A DNA stretch of 64,000 bases from Fusarium oxysporum f. sp. lycopersici 4287 (Eukaryota > Ascomycota > Sordariomycetes > Hypocreales > Nectriaceae): contig NC_030995.1 in the NCBI RefSeq assembly GCF_000149955.1, positions 2,686,213 through 2,750,212 on the forward strand. The letters run 5' to 3'. The notes under the pieces were generated by a model. That model did not search any database and had not been told where the DNA came from. It was given only the letters and a program-made list of their open reading frames with translations. Made by a program: the position numbers and the translations under genes. Positions 45,248-57,878 of the stretch are shown in pieces; position 1 is the first letter of the stretch, and each line of letters begins with the position of its first letter.

Positions 45248-45999
45248 NNNNNNNNNNNNNNNNNNNNNNNNNNNNNNNNNNNNNNNNNNNNNNNNNNNNN
45301 NNNNNNNNNNNNNNNNNNNNNNNNNNNNNNNNNNNNNNNNNNNNNNNNNNNNNNNNNNNNNNNNNNNNNNNNNNNNNNNNNNNNNNNNNNNNNNNNNNNN
45401 NNNNNNNNNNNNNNNNNNNNNNNNNNNNNNNNNNNNNNNNNNNNNNNNNNNNNNNNNNNNNNNNNNNNNNNNNNNNNNNNNNNNNNNNNNNNNNNNNNNN
45501 NNNNNNNNNNNNNNNNNNNNNNNNNNNNNNNNNNNNNNNNNNNNNNNNNNNNNNNNNNNNNNNNNNNNNNNNNNNNNNNNNNNNNNNNNNNNNNNNNNNN
45601 NNNNNNNNNNNNNNNNNNNNNNNNNNNNNNNNNNNNNNNNNNNNNNNNNNNNNNNNNNNNNNNNNNNNNNNNNNNNNNNNNNNNNNNNNNNNNNNNNNNN
45701 NNNNNNNNNNNNNNNNNNNNNNNNNNNNNNNNNNNNNNNNNNNNNNNNNNNNNNNNNNNNNNNNNNNNNNNNNNNNNNNNNNNNNNNNNNNNNNNNNNNN
45801 NNNNNNNNNNNNNNNNNNNNNNNNNNNNNNNNNNNNNNNNNNNNNNNNNNNNNNNNNNNNNNNNNNNNNNNNNNNNNNNNNNNNNNNNNNNNNNNNNNNN
45901 NNNNNNNNNNNNNNNNNNNNNNNNNNNNNNNNNNNNNNNNNNNNNNNNNNNNNNNNNNNNNNNNNNNNNNNNNNNNNNNNNNNNNNNNNNNNNNNNNNN
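45248..45999. other. Assembly gap of 752 N
   Basis: Unresolved bases. Flanking open frames on both strands are short and not identified. Confidence 0.95.
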
Positions 46000-47914
46000 A
46001 GACTCAGCGGCAGTTCGAGATCCAGAACTCCCCATGACTAATTTCTCATCTTTCAATGGTTTACTTGTTTGTCCTCGATATCCAAAGCTTACATCCGTGA
46101 CCGACTCACCTATACAGTTTCCACAAGTGATGGGTCGAGCCTTTCCCGGCTATTTCGGTTGGGATGAGCAATACGCTCTCCTTCCCGTACTCTGGCCACG
46201 AGTGCATTCAACAAGGTACTGATAGCATAAGGCTAGCGTCCTCTGCAGGAGATTCGGGATTTGGCACTTTTGTGGCTTCCATTGTACGTCAACCTGAGTA
46301 TAGCAGGCGGATGTCCATCCGCCAGCATGACTGCAATACGAAAAGTTCTTGCAATCCGGCTGAACGAGCTATGGATTCAGCAGCTGCGAATTCATCGACC
46401 TTGACTCGGCTCGGCAGGCATAATCCACACGTCACCAAAATGCCATGACATGGCAAGCCGAAGGAGCAAGAGTATTTATTCTAGCATGATTGGCAGACTG
46501 TAACAGTTTGGAGTATTGATTACTGCGTGTACAGCGACATAACTTATTGGTGAGGGCTATTCAAGCCGCCGAGTTAACACAAAAAGAGTCACGTCGGCCG
46601 TATCTGTCTAGCACGTACTGATATATGTTCTCATAGCAAGATTGCTTCAAGAGGCGTAGAATACAGCACCACAATTTGATGCTACTCTACACTGGTCATC
46701 CGAGTGTATCATGTTTAGGGATAATTACTAGCAAGACTTACCGTTCATGTGATTCTTCCCCCTTTGGCCTTCAGCGCAAGGCAGCCTAGGCATACATGGC
46801 CACCTTGCATACGCCTACCTCCTTGCTCATTTACTCGACACTCTGTGAGTCCAGGGCGGTTATTGTAGAGGTCTGATTATTGCGGCCAAACTTATTTCAG
46901 GAGGAAAGTATGTCGATCCTCGGCGGGGATATTATGCTCGCTGGCTGCAAAGCCAGGCCTGAACGTTGCGGGGCATTTCTTCAGACGGGTGGGAGGGGCA
47001 TTTATCAGACCACCCGACCACACCTTTGCCATTGAGGCCCCATTGGGGCCTGAAAAGACTTGGAGGTAAATTAAGTTGAGTGTAACGCAGACGAGCTGAC
47101 TTGATTATGAGAAGGGGTCGGGCTTGTGTGAGTCAATCGGTATACCTGACTTCATCCATGAGTCGACGTCCCCGCTGCTACAAAGACGATACTTGTTGCA
47201 GGGTACACATGCTGCAAATCAGCATTCTGCGGGCCACTAGCAAACTGCGGGGAAAAGAAATTTNNNNNNNNNNNNNNNNNNNNNNNNNNNNNNNNNNNNN
47301 NNNNNNNNNNNNNNNNNNNNNNNNNNNNNNNNNNNNNNNNNNNNNNNNNNNNNNNNNNNNNNNNNNNNNNNNNNNNNNNNNNNNNNNNNNNNNNNNNNNN
47401 NNNNNNNNNNNNNNNNNNNNNNNNNNNNNNNNNNNNNNNNNNNNNNNNNNNNNNNNNNNNNNNNNNNNNNNNNNNNNNNNNNNNNNNGCAACCACAGAAC
47501 AACACAACCAAGACGCTGTCTTACGACGACAATTTAGGCAATTGTATATCGACGACAGTAACGTCTGCCTGCTCGACGACTTATTCATCGCGAATTTCCA
47601 CTCTCCACTCCACCGCCCTCATGTTAACGTCCGCTCCGTCGAATGCTTCAATAATCCAGGCTGACTCTTGCCGTCTCCTTTCGGATTCACTCCATCAGTC
47701 TCAAGTTCGCCGTACTCGGGTATATTCAAAGTCAGGACACTCAGCATAACAGTATTCGGCCGTCGCACATTCCAAATCTTATTTACCACTCAAAGGACGA
47801 CGCACGGCCTACGACAAATAAAATTGCTTTCTGTCCTCACCAATTCCCGCGACATTAGGACCACATTGAAAGTCGCCTTGTTTATCCCAGTTGACTACGA
47901 CTACCACCGCCATC
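46000..47914. other. Region with a 224-N gap, no supported gene
   Basis: 46000-46222 on the plus strand is open (FGWDEQYALLPVLWPRV) and could be the tail of a gene lost in the preceding gap. TTGCGGGG occurs at 46966-46973. 47264-47487 is N. The sequence 47488-47914 is probably the 5' leader of the following regulator. Confidence 0.4.
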
Positions 47915-50863
47915 ATGGCCACGGAAGCATCAGAAGGCTCGGCTGCCTCGCAGTCGCCTGCGTCTACCTCAGCAAGGACCGTCACCGGCAAGAACAACAA
48001 GAAGCGAGCCTCACCCTCCAACAACTCAGAGCAACCGCAAAAGGCCACCAAGCGACGCGCTGCTCGTGCCTGTGTGGCCTGCCGCGCACGAAAAGTCCGG
48101 TGCGACGTGATCGACGGAACTCCCTGCGGAAACTGTCGTTGGGACAAAGTCGAGGTATGAGAACGACGACTCCGATCCATTGAAGCCATTGATCCACTTC
48201 AAATCTCCTAGCAGTGACTGAAGTTTGAGCAGTGTGTTGTCCAAGAGAGCCGCCGGCGAAGGTGAGTGGAATTGCAAACTCCTGGTCATTGTGTATCATC
48301 GGATCCATCCCGGGTCTCGTAGCTGACTTCCGGTTCATTGGAGCGGCTCCTTCCGATAGCGTCAGGCAATGCGACATCAGGGTTGAATCTACATTGGATT
48401 GTTAACGCGTACTGCAGGAAGTATCTTCCAACCGCCAGCATCGGGGACCAGCTCCTCCCCACCGAAGCCCAGCTGCGCTGCCAGACTGCGTTCTGCAACC
48501 CCATCATGAACACAGCCGACCTTCGACGTCCCAGCAACGGCTCTGCAATTTCTACGAACAGCATCGACAGTCCGGGCAGTTTTCTGAGCAACTCCGGACA
48601 CGGCAACCACGTCCCTCACGTGAATTGTAAGTTTACTGAGCGCCTTCAAGCTCAACCCTGATTTTTGGTCGCACGTACACCTTTGAAGCCTCTAAATGGC
48701 TTGTGTCGATAGTTTTGGGAGAAATGGCCCCGTTTTCCCGCATTTTTCAGCCACTCATGGTCCGCTTTTCCCTNNNNNNNNNNNNNNNNNNNNNNNNNNN
48801 NNNNNNNNNNNNNNNNNNNNNNNNNNNNNNNNNNNNNNNNNNNNNNNNNNNNNNNNNNNNNNNNNNNNNNNNNNNNNNNNNNNNNNNNNNNNNNNNNNNN
48901 NNNNNNNNNNNNNNNNNNNNNNNNNNNNNNNNNNNNNNNNNNNNNNNNNNNNNNNNNNNNNNNNNNNNNNNNNNNNNNNNNNNNNNNNNNNNNNNNNNNN
49001 NNNNNNNNNNNNNNNNNNNNNNNNNNNNNNNNNNNNNNNNNNNNNNNNNNNNNNNNNNNNNNNNNNNNNNNNNNNNNNNNNNNNNNNNNNNNNNNNNNNN
49101 NNNNNNNNNNNNNNNNNTGCAGCAGAGGATGTCAACTACCTGCAAATCAAGGGCGCCTTGTCTATACCTATTCTCCCGCTTCAGAATGCCCTACTGCAGG
49201 CTTACATCGAATATGTCCACCCGTATATACCGCTTATGGACCTGAACAACTTTCTCAGCATCATTAACACTCGCGATGGCCAGAATGGACAGACAAGCCT
49301 TTTCCTCTACCAAGCCGTTATGTTTGCGGCGTCTGCTTTTATCGTGATGAAGTACCTGCGTGAAGGCGGTTATACGACGCGGAAAGCCGCTTGCAAGTCT
49401 TTCTTCCAGAAGACTAGGGTAAGTGACAGTAACGTGGAATTGACGATTGGAACTCTTAGGGGCTTGGACTCATTTGCCAATAGTTGCTTTACGATTTTGA
49501 TTACGAGTCAGACCGCCTTATCCTCATCCAGGCTCTCCTTTTGATGACATACTGGTACGAAACCCTCAATGACCAGAAAGACACTTGGCACTGGATGGGC
49601 ATGGCGATCTCGCTGGCCTACACCATCGGCCTCCACCGAAACCCCGGATTAACCAGCATGACCCCGGCCAAAAAGAAGCTGCGGAAGCGAATTTGGTGGT
49701 GGTGCTGTATGCGAGACCGTCTTATTGCACTGGGAATGCGCCAACCCTCACGAATCAAGGACGAAGATTTTGACGTCCCCATGCTCGAGGAGAGCGACTT
49801 TGAAATCGAAGCCCTACCCAAGGACAACACCGTCATCCCCGCCAGCTGCACGTTAGTCCGAAATCTCGATATGCAGCGAGAACTGGCCATCATGTGTATT
49901 GCGAAAGCCCAGGTCTGCGTCTGTATCAGTCATATGCTTAAGGCACAGTACTCGGTTTTCACTAGGGATATCATAAAGCTCGAGAATACAACGAATAGCA
50001 CTATAATGCTATTTCCTAATAAGCAGCTATATAACGTCGAGAGTATTAATAAGATGGACCTTGAGCTTATAGCGTGGGCTGAGTCTCTGCCCACCTGCTG
50101 CCAGAATCGTACCCTGACACCCTTAGATGTTAAGGATGGACGAACTACCATTGCTGTGTAGCGCATACTACTCCACATGGTTTACTATACTACTATTTTA
50201 GCACTATATCGGCCTTAATTCCTGCCCTCCATGCCTTTCCAGGCACCCACAATATCGAGCCAGGTTCAGGGCATAGCCCAATTCCGAGTGCGCGACGCTA
50301 CGATGCATATTACCCGAATGGCCTCGGAGCTTCACCAGTGCTGCCTAGAGCGGTTCTTGCCTCCTACCGGTATTACGGTTATTATGCCGGCCATGATCAT
50401 TCATCTGCTGGAGATGAAGAACCCTGCTCCTCAGGCATGCCACCGTGCCACTGACGGCTTCCGCCAGTGCATGCAGGTAATGGAGAAGCTTCGCGAGGTA
50501 TACGCTGCGGCCGACTACGCAATAGGCTTCCTCGACACTACCCTGCGCAAGACAGCGGTCGACATTAATACCAACCTCAATCCTTCGACATTAGCCATGA
50601 TAAAGCCAGTACCGGTCGAGTTCAGCGCCCAGACGCCGCCACTCAAGAATACTCCGGAGATGACCGCCGCCCTACAGCCTCCTACCAACTCACAGCCTCA
50701 ACCTGAGCTATATTCTTCAGCTGCCGGACTGACGCCAACTGTCAGCGTTGGTTCGGAGGAGATACAGTTTGACGTCGGAAATACGGATCTCGATTCCATG
50801 CAGGGATATGGCGAATTTAGTTGGAACGCCGTGGCCGGAACCAACTCTGACGTTAACCAGTAG
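47915..50863 (+). pseudogene. Cutinase-transcription-factor-1-like Zn2Cys6 gene with two RIP-type nonsense codons
   Basis: Exons 47915-48154, 48233-48261, 48418-48626, then a 344-N gap (48774-49117), then 49118-49418 and 49484-50863. The zinc cluster CVACRARKVRC / PCGNCRWDKVE|C, the SAISTNSIDSPGSFLS segment and the regulatory domain (YIEYVHPYIPLMDLNNFL, WHWMGMAISLAYTIGLHRNPG) match Ctf1/FarA-type regulators of cutinase and fatty-acid genes. The reading frame continues past two stops, TAG at 50159 and TAA at 50216, to LHMVYYTTILALYRP and ITRMASELHQCCLERFLPPTG, ending at 50863. Both stops fit CAG-to-TAG and CAA-to-TAA changes at conserved Gln positions. The segment 49960-50210 is TpA-enriched. 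Truncation removes about 230 residues of the regulatory domain. Confidence 0.85.
48774..49117. other. Assembly gap of 344 N inside the Ctf1-like gene
   Basis: Hides part of the linker and the start of the regulatory domain. Confidence 0.95.
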
Positions 50864-51577
50864 GTTCAATCCCCCTCTTAACGTTGCCAATCAAGTTGAT
50901 ATATTGATTGATGGCGTGCTTGGACGCGGAGTTGACGAGCCGACCATGTCGGGCGAGCAAGCGCTGGGCGGGGCCAAAAGAATGGTGAGGACACTGTAGA
51001 ACGAAGAATAAAAATCACTACCGCCGTTCGAATCCGGATCAAGAACCTCCATTCAAGCGTTTAAAGGCAATGAGTGGGCTCGAAAGGCACCGAGTCCACA
51101 GGATTTCGTCTCTGCGAAGCAGATGTTCTTTGGAAAGTTCAAAAGTCCACTGAATGCAGACCATGACGAACATGAGCACTAGCTGTCGGCCCCGACGCTA
51201 AGAACGACCCTCTTGTCACGGATCCCATCCAAATTGGTGGGAGAGACGAAAAGATTAGTCTCAACTGTCACGAATGTCTCTTGACTTACTGTCGGTGCCG
51301 CCTATATCTGCAGCGCGCGAGCATTGTTTTAGTGTTGCTTGACAAATGGTCTCACCGCTGCGGACTCGACTGGAAGCTAGCACGACAGAGATGGCACAGA
51401 AACTAAGATCGTGGGTGCGGAATGGCCTAATCGACGCCGTAGATACATTGATTAATGTATCAGGAGAGGCTGGAATACCATTGTATGGGAGGCGAAGGAG
51501 GACGGCCAAGATGCCTGGGAGTAAGCGATGGGGATCTCGGCGCGCGTATACGGATCGAACTCTTCAATTCAACGCCA
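50864..51577. other. Intergenic region, no gene seen
   Basis: 3' flank of the Ctf1-like pseudogene and approach to the transposon fragments. No supported features. Confidence 0.35.
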
Positions 51578-51915
51578 TCAATTCAATTTGGAAATGCGGT
51601 CATTCAACTCCACGGGCCCAACGCTGAGTAAGCTGTCAACGTAGCGTACGCCACGCGAAGGCGAAATTGATAGAATTGAATTGATCGCCAGCCTGAGTTG
51701 TTGGTTGCCACTGTGCTCAATCGCGCGATTTACGTGGGCTTTGAAACTGCGTGGGTTCATGGCGCTTAGGGTGGCTATAGTGAGTGGGTTCCTGATGTTT
51801 GCGATGGCTTCACGCAAGCTTTGAGCTGGTGGTGTACTGTGGTTCAGTGGGCTGTGCATGCTTGCGGCCAGCGCGCCTCTAGCAGCCATTGCACCGCGAG
51901 GCCGGGCAGGGCAAG
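51578..51915 (-). mobile_element. LINE (Tad-like) ORF1/gag fragment
   Basis: The minus-strand frame reads SLREAIANIRNPLTIATLSA, then MNPRSFKAHVNRAIEHS, closely resembling the N-terminal region of fungal non-LTR retrotransposon proteins (alternating 'Ala-Met-Asn-Pro-Arg ... His-Val-Asn-Arg' pattern). It loses similarity after about 51690 and ends in a stop at 51578. The rest of the element is absent, so this is a fragment. Confidence 0.5.
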
Positions 51916-51950
51916 GAGGTGGCTGAGGTAGGGGGCAGCCAAGGCCGCAG

Positions 51951-52201
51951 GGAAGAAGCCTGCCATAGAAGCCAAGCGTATCGCCTTGAACTCGACCCAG
52001 AACGTCGTTATTGCCCTTGCAAATATGCTGCCAAACGCGATATATCATGTTTTTATGGATGATTCCTTCTCATCCTTAGACCTTTTCCGCAGCCTTCACA
52101 CCTATGGCCACGAGGCCACAGGCATCGCCCGCCCTAACTGCGGCTTCCATAAGGAGCTACAGAAGGATAGGCAGGGAGAAGGGGGGATCTCGGTTGGTTA
52201 A
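51951..52201 (+). mobile_element. piggyBac-like transposase fragment
   Basis: The plus-strand frame from about 51951 reads KRIALNSTQNVVIALANMLP, YHVFMDDSFSSLDLFRSL, then YGHEATGIARPNCGFHKELQ. This matches the DDE domain of fungal piggyBac-like transposases (DDE_Tnp_1_7), including the conserved Asp of the 'VFxDNxFSS' motif, and stops at 52201. Only about 80 residues remain and no terminal inverted repeats are seen. It abuts the LINE fragment head to head. Confidence 0.7.
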
Positions 52202-53087
52202 GACCAGAAACGAGTTCAATGCGGTCAAGATGATCCTAACCCCTGACAATTAGGTACTAGCTTGAGACCCTTCTATGTGGAATTCCCTTACTAATTTGTC
52301 TGTGTGCTGTACTCGTAGGCTAGTTAAGAAACTTGGAAAGATAGCCATCTTGTGTTATTCTTTACTACTGTATTCATGGGCGATAAACATGTTAAACGAA
52401 AGAGGAAGAAGCCCCTGGGCTAGGCTCCAACCATCGCGGTGCAGCTACCTGCCACAGGTTCAGAGCACCCCCTGGAATCACATGACCAATGTACTCTGCT
52501 GATGACTGCTCACTGGTGCCTATCATACGTCAGGAGCTGAAACAACTTGCAATGTGCTCTAATTGCCATTAAGCCCGTAGCACCACATGCGGGTGCGGGG
52601 CGGTGTAACTGTGTGGGCCGGGCGGCCCGAGGGCTTGGAAAGGGCTGAGGTTTTCGCGGGGCAGTGGGGCGTACCCTCTGGTCCCGCAGCGGCGCCATCC
52701 TAGTAGGATCACAAACTTACTTTGGACGGATCACGTCGTCATGACTACGGTGTCTCATGACTGCTCATTAGTCCTACGGTACCTCTCGATAGATAATGGT
52801 ACTTTTGATGCGTTAGGCTATCGAAAGCCATTCCCAGCCGCTGGATGAATTGCAATTTGGGCAGCGGGCATGTCCCGTTTACCGTCGCTGATGTGGTTGT
52901 TATTTGATCAAAGCATAAGGCCCGGTACAGGGTTTTTGCCGGCCCCACCAGGGAGCTGGCCTGGAGTGTTGAGAATAAAGAAACTTGGCCGCCCCCGCAA
53001 CATGAAAAGAAAACAGACCCTGTCGCTCAGCAACCTCCTTTGTTTCTCTTCTAAAGCGCTTGTGCGTGTCTCTTGCCACTGGTCAAA
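52202..53087. other. Intergenic region, no gene seen
   Basis: Ordinary composition with a GC-rich patch at 52580-52690. No supported gene on either strand. Confidence 0.35.
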
Positions 53088-54441
53088 ATGACAATAACTG
53101 ATATCCCAAAGCCTGATGGGCCTGATGACAACATCGGTGAGTAGTATGCGCCTCAAAAGAGATGTGTAGTGTTTACTTCTCTAGCTGACCTATATCAGGC
53201 TGGCGGGTCCTGTATATCTCGTGGGCGCTATATGGCATTGCCTTCATCGTCGTTTGTCTGAGGGTTTTGCTCAGGCAAAGGTCACCCGCCGATTACAGTG
53301 GGGTGACGCTCTAATGATTTTTGCGTTGGTGCGTCCAAGGTGAAGCCGCTTTTGTCGCCGGGGATATCTAACAGCCGAAAGCTGTCCCGGCGTGCTTTCC
53401 TGCGTATTCCTCACGATAGCTTACGGCCGGGGCTTTGGGAGACACTTCTTCTATCTTACGCCCTCTGAGAGAGTTGATGCGACGAGAATGGAGTATATCC
53501 ACCAGCCGTTTGGTGAGATTGCCACTGTCTCTCTGCTGCTAGCCTGTTGGTTGAACGGTCGCTCATGAATTCTGATAAATAGGTATTGCGAGTTCGACCT
53601 TTGGCAGAGTTTCATTCATGGTTTTGCTATACAAGCTTTCCATTACCGCTCAGCGCCGGCAATGGTTTCTCATATTCATGATGATACAGACGACATCTAT
53701 CAACATTGTCACATGTGTGACTATCTTCACTCAATGTAGAAATGTCAGCACAATTTGGGATCCCGCCGGTGTGCCTGGGAAGTGCTGGAGCCCTTCGGCT
53801 CAAGAGGTGAATCATCCATCCAGATGTGATCTCTTCATGTCAGAACAAGCTGACCACTGTATAGTACATTGGATATTTCCAAGGATGTATGCATACCTCC
53901 CCTGCAGCTCAAAGCTTGCACTAATAGAAGAATGAAGCCTGTAACTCCGCGACGGATCTTATCTTGACCTTCCTCCCTGCTTACATGTTTTGGGGTCTTC
54001 ACATGCAGTTGAGCACCAAGGTCGGGTTGGTCGCGCTGATGGGCTTGAGCATTTTGTGAGCGATTCTGATGCCATATGAGCACATATGAACTTTGCGACA
54101 GAACTGCAACTGACTCAGACCTTAGCGCATTCGTAGCTTCGGTCATCAAAACTATTCTCCTCCAGTCTCTGGGATATAGGTCAGATTTTACCAGTAAGCC
54201 CAATCAATCTCATCTGTAGGAGAATAACTTTTAATGGCACATCGTCTAGGGAACGTCGCTGCCTTGTTTATTTGGCTACAGTTAGTCACGTCCATTGCTC
54301 TAACTTAAGTCTTTGATGCACTGACGTCGATGCGCAGCGTGGAAAACACTCTGGTCATCACGGCGGCTTCAATTCCAATGACCCGACCGCTGTTCCAAAA
54401 CTCGAATGAAACGCAATCGTCGACGTATGAGATGGATGGAT
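53088..54441 (+). CDS. Rhodopsin-domain (Pth11-like class) integral membrane protein, frameshifted, 3' end in gap
   Basis: Exons join from ATG 53088 (MTITDIPKPDGPDDNI) to 53199 (GWRVLYISWALYGIAFIVVCLR), and on through RRLQWGDALMIFALV, YGRGFGRHFFYLTPSERVDA and QPFG|IASSTFGRVSFMVLLYKLSI. Later exons carry SATDLILTFLPAYMFWGLHM, AFVASVIKTILLQSLGYRSD and VENTLVITAASIPMTRPLF. Order and motifs match the fungal seven-helix integral membrane family (rhodopsin-domain, includes many uncharacterised GPCR-like proteins). The second exon needs one extra T at the run 53265-53268 to connect VCLRV to FAQAKVTRRLQWGD. The last exon enters a 100-N gap. A sensory or surface role is typical for the family but unproven. 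I see no cysteine-rich CFEM domain. Confidence 0.75.
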
Positions 54442-54541
54442 NNNNNNNNNNNNNNNNNNNNNNNNNNNNNNNNNNNNNNNNNNNNNNNNNNNNNNNNNNN
54501 NNNNNNNNNNNNNNNNNNNNNNNNNNNNNNNNNNNNNNNNN
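54442..54541. other. Assembly gap of 100 N
   Basis: Default-size gap cutting the C-terminus of the rhodopsin-domain gene. Confidence 0.95.
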
Positions 54542-57500
54542 TCTTTAGAAGATCATGAGAAATGCAATAGACACAACGAGCGATGGGGGAGATGATGCCG
54601 AGAGAGGAACAAGGTATTACAATCTTTGACGGATATCGTTGTGGAATACGAGGAAGAGGAGACCGGAAAGGTTCCGAGTGACCAGACGGGGCCCAATATC
54701 TGGGTCTGATTTTGCAGGTTTACTATGTGACGGTTGGGTCTCCCAGCCGGATAAATCTGGCCGTGCTACGGTGCAGAGGGTTGTTTGTAATTTAATAAAT
54801 TGTACACTTTTCGTCTATGCGCCTAACCCCCCTTTCTCCGGAGATAAATAGGAAGATAGGTATTTGTCTTTCTAAAACCCGAGGAATACCAATAGATAGA
54901 ATGACCCCAGCTTGGGAAAGTCTTGGGGTTAGGGTTTGCCTTAGGTATCTCTTTAACCGGCATAAGCCATCCACGAAGTCACGACAGGGGCAGGGGGCCA
55001 ATCAAAATGACCGTGACGACCAGTACCTCTATACACACCTAAATTAACATGTGATAGAAGTACCAACAGTCAGCATTATTATAAATCGCTATATTATACA
55101 TTTTGCAGCCATACCTAGTCTGCTGACCTCGCGCATTTCCTGATATAGCCTTAAGATAACCTCCTTTTTTTGCCCTTTTAGAGGGTCAAGGCTGCCCTTG
55201 CTGTAAGCCTTTATAAGCAAGGCAATAAGAAGAGCTATTTCTGCCTCTATAGATATAATTAATATCTCTTTATAGGTAATTTTACTATACTTCTATATTA
55301 TTAGTATCTTCCTCCTTCCCTATATAGTATCTCTTCCTTATGCTGCTATTAGTGCTATACTTATTAAAAATGGCATTATAAATAGCCTCTTTCTAGTCTT
55401 AAAGTATACTATAGGGCTTCTAATAAGGCTGCCAGGTCTTCTTCTATAAAATAAAGCTATTTATAAGTATAATATTAAGGAGGAAAGACTAAAGTAATAC
55501 CTACTAAGGACTACATTAGAAATAATACTAATATAAGGTATAAGATCTTATTTAATTACTGCAGTTTATATAATTTATTTTATTATTATACTAGGCAGTA
55601 ATAAAAAGAATAGGGATTATCTTAGCCTAATCTCTATTAAAGACCTCCTTTAGGAGTTATGCCTCTGCCTTTATGCCTCTTTTGGCAGGCAATTTCCTCT
55701 CTTTTAGTATGCAATTAAGAGGGGCTATGCTATGCATAGTTAAAAGGAAGTGTACTATAGAGCTATCCTTTTAAGTGATTTAAAGGACCTAGAGGGAAGG
55801 AAAAGAGATAAATTAGTAAAGAAAATATAAGTAAAGTTATTTATACCTATTTATCCTTTATTAGGATTAAATATACCTTATTATATAATAAAGGCTTACT
55901 ATTAGGAAGCTTCTTAGTCTTTTTTATTTGCTTTATTATAATAGTAATACTATAATTAGGGTATATTATATCTATAGCCTTATATCTAAGCTGCTAAAAA
56001 AGGCAGAAAAGCTATAATAATAAGAAAAGGTTATTTATAAAGATATAATATATTATTATTAATAGCCTTTATAATAGGCAAATTATAATACTTTATATAT
56101 TACTAAGAGGAATCTTAGTTTATAACTTTCCTTTCTTATTATATAGTATTAGTATCTCTAGCTTAATTATTATAGGTATAACTAATAATACCTTTATATA
56201 TTAAAGCTACTATAGAAAGTAGCCTTATTATATAATAACCTAGACTTTAAAGCCTATTAGTATAGGCTTTCCCTTAATAAGTATTATCTCTTTTAATCTG
56301 CCTATAAATAGTATTATATACTTATTTATAATTAGATTAATCCCTAGAAGATAAAGCTTAATAAATACCCTTTATATATATTTAAATTACTTTTTAGCTG
56401 CTTAAGAGGTCTTTAAAAGATCCCTCTTATTACTTATATTAAAATTAATATAGTTAAAGGTATAAAAATACTATATAATTAGCTTAAACTTATATAATAA
56501 TATAAACTTTATAAATAAATAAAGGGGGTATTAATCTCCTAGGCTAGGGGCCTTCTAATAGTCCTTAAGGGATATTTCCCTATAAATTCCTAGGTAAATA
56601 AGGATACTAAGCTATAGATAAGTTATTATAGTAGAGATACCTTCTTAAGTATATAAGTATAAGTGGTTAGAAAGGGGGGTATTCTAGCTATCTTTAATAC
56701 TATTATTAGTATAAAAAAGAGCCTAGTTATTAGTATATTTAATTTATAATTATATATAGGAAATAGGTATAAAGAGCTAGAATAATTTAAGTAGTTACTA
56801 GGGCAGAGGGTTAATCTGAAAATTATAATATTCTAGGTTAAAAGGTTAAAAATTATTACTATAGCCCTCTTTAGGCAGAATATTAGGTATACTAGTAAGG
56901 TTATTAGTAGCTGCTATAAAAGGCAGGCTATTAAAGCTATAATTATCTATTATATATATCTCTTAGGAGCTTATTATTCTAATTAAGACTTATTAGGGTT
57001 AATTTATATAAGGATTTTAATGATTTTAATGGTATTAAAAGAAGAAGCTATCTGATAGGAACTTTATATACCCTGCAGGTACCTGTAAAAAAGCAGGGTA
57101 AGTGACCTCGTAGACGGCTTATGCCGGTCAAAGAGATAGGCTTAAAATAGGATAAAACATAGGCTAAGAGGTAGGCTAAGAGTAAATTAAAAATAAATAG
57201 CCTAGGGAATTTAATAAGCTTATATTTATACCTTAATTATTAGTCTTAGGCTGGTTTATATTTAAAGTATAATAATAAGTAGGGTTAGGGTAAACTTTTA
57301 TATAAGCTATTTAGCTTAAAAAGCCAATTATATAAATTATATATATAAAATTTTAAGAAAGAATAATTAACCTAATAATTAACCTTAAGCTAACTTTAAG
57401 TATAAGTTCCTTAAGAATAACCTTAAGCTTTAACCTTAAATAAATAATAAGAATTAATATTATTATTAGAAATAATATAAAGTAAAGTAAAATAAAATTA

Positions 57501-57878
57501 AAGTTTAAACTTATTTTTTTAAGTTTATAAATTAATCTTAAAAGGTATGTTTACATATCTCTAAACTTTAATATAATTTAAATATTTATTACTTTTAAAA
57601 TAGCCAAGCTTTATTAAGTTAATATTCTAATAATTAGTATACTTAAATTATCTATTATATTTATAATAATTATATCCTTTTATCCCTGTATATGTATTAA
57701 CACAGTAAGACAGACTAATATAGGCCTGGCAATTCCGCGCCGTTGTCCCCAGACGCAAGAATATAAATATAGGATAAGACTCCGTTCCTCCATTCTATTT
57801 GTCTTTAAATAATCTCTTATCCTCTTCTACACTGCAACCTTCCGAAACGATCTTTATAATCTTAAATCTTTCCAAAGA
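54542..57878. repeat. Large RIP-like AT-rich block (55.08-57.83 kb)
   Basis: From about 55080 to 57830 the sequence is extremely TpA-rich with stops in all frames. It is the longest such block in the window. It is probably one or more RIP-destroyed transposable elements; the type cannot be read. 54542-55080 is ordinary sequence without a supported gene. A sharp return to normal composition occurs near 57,700-57,850. Confidence 0.65.
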
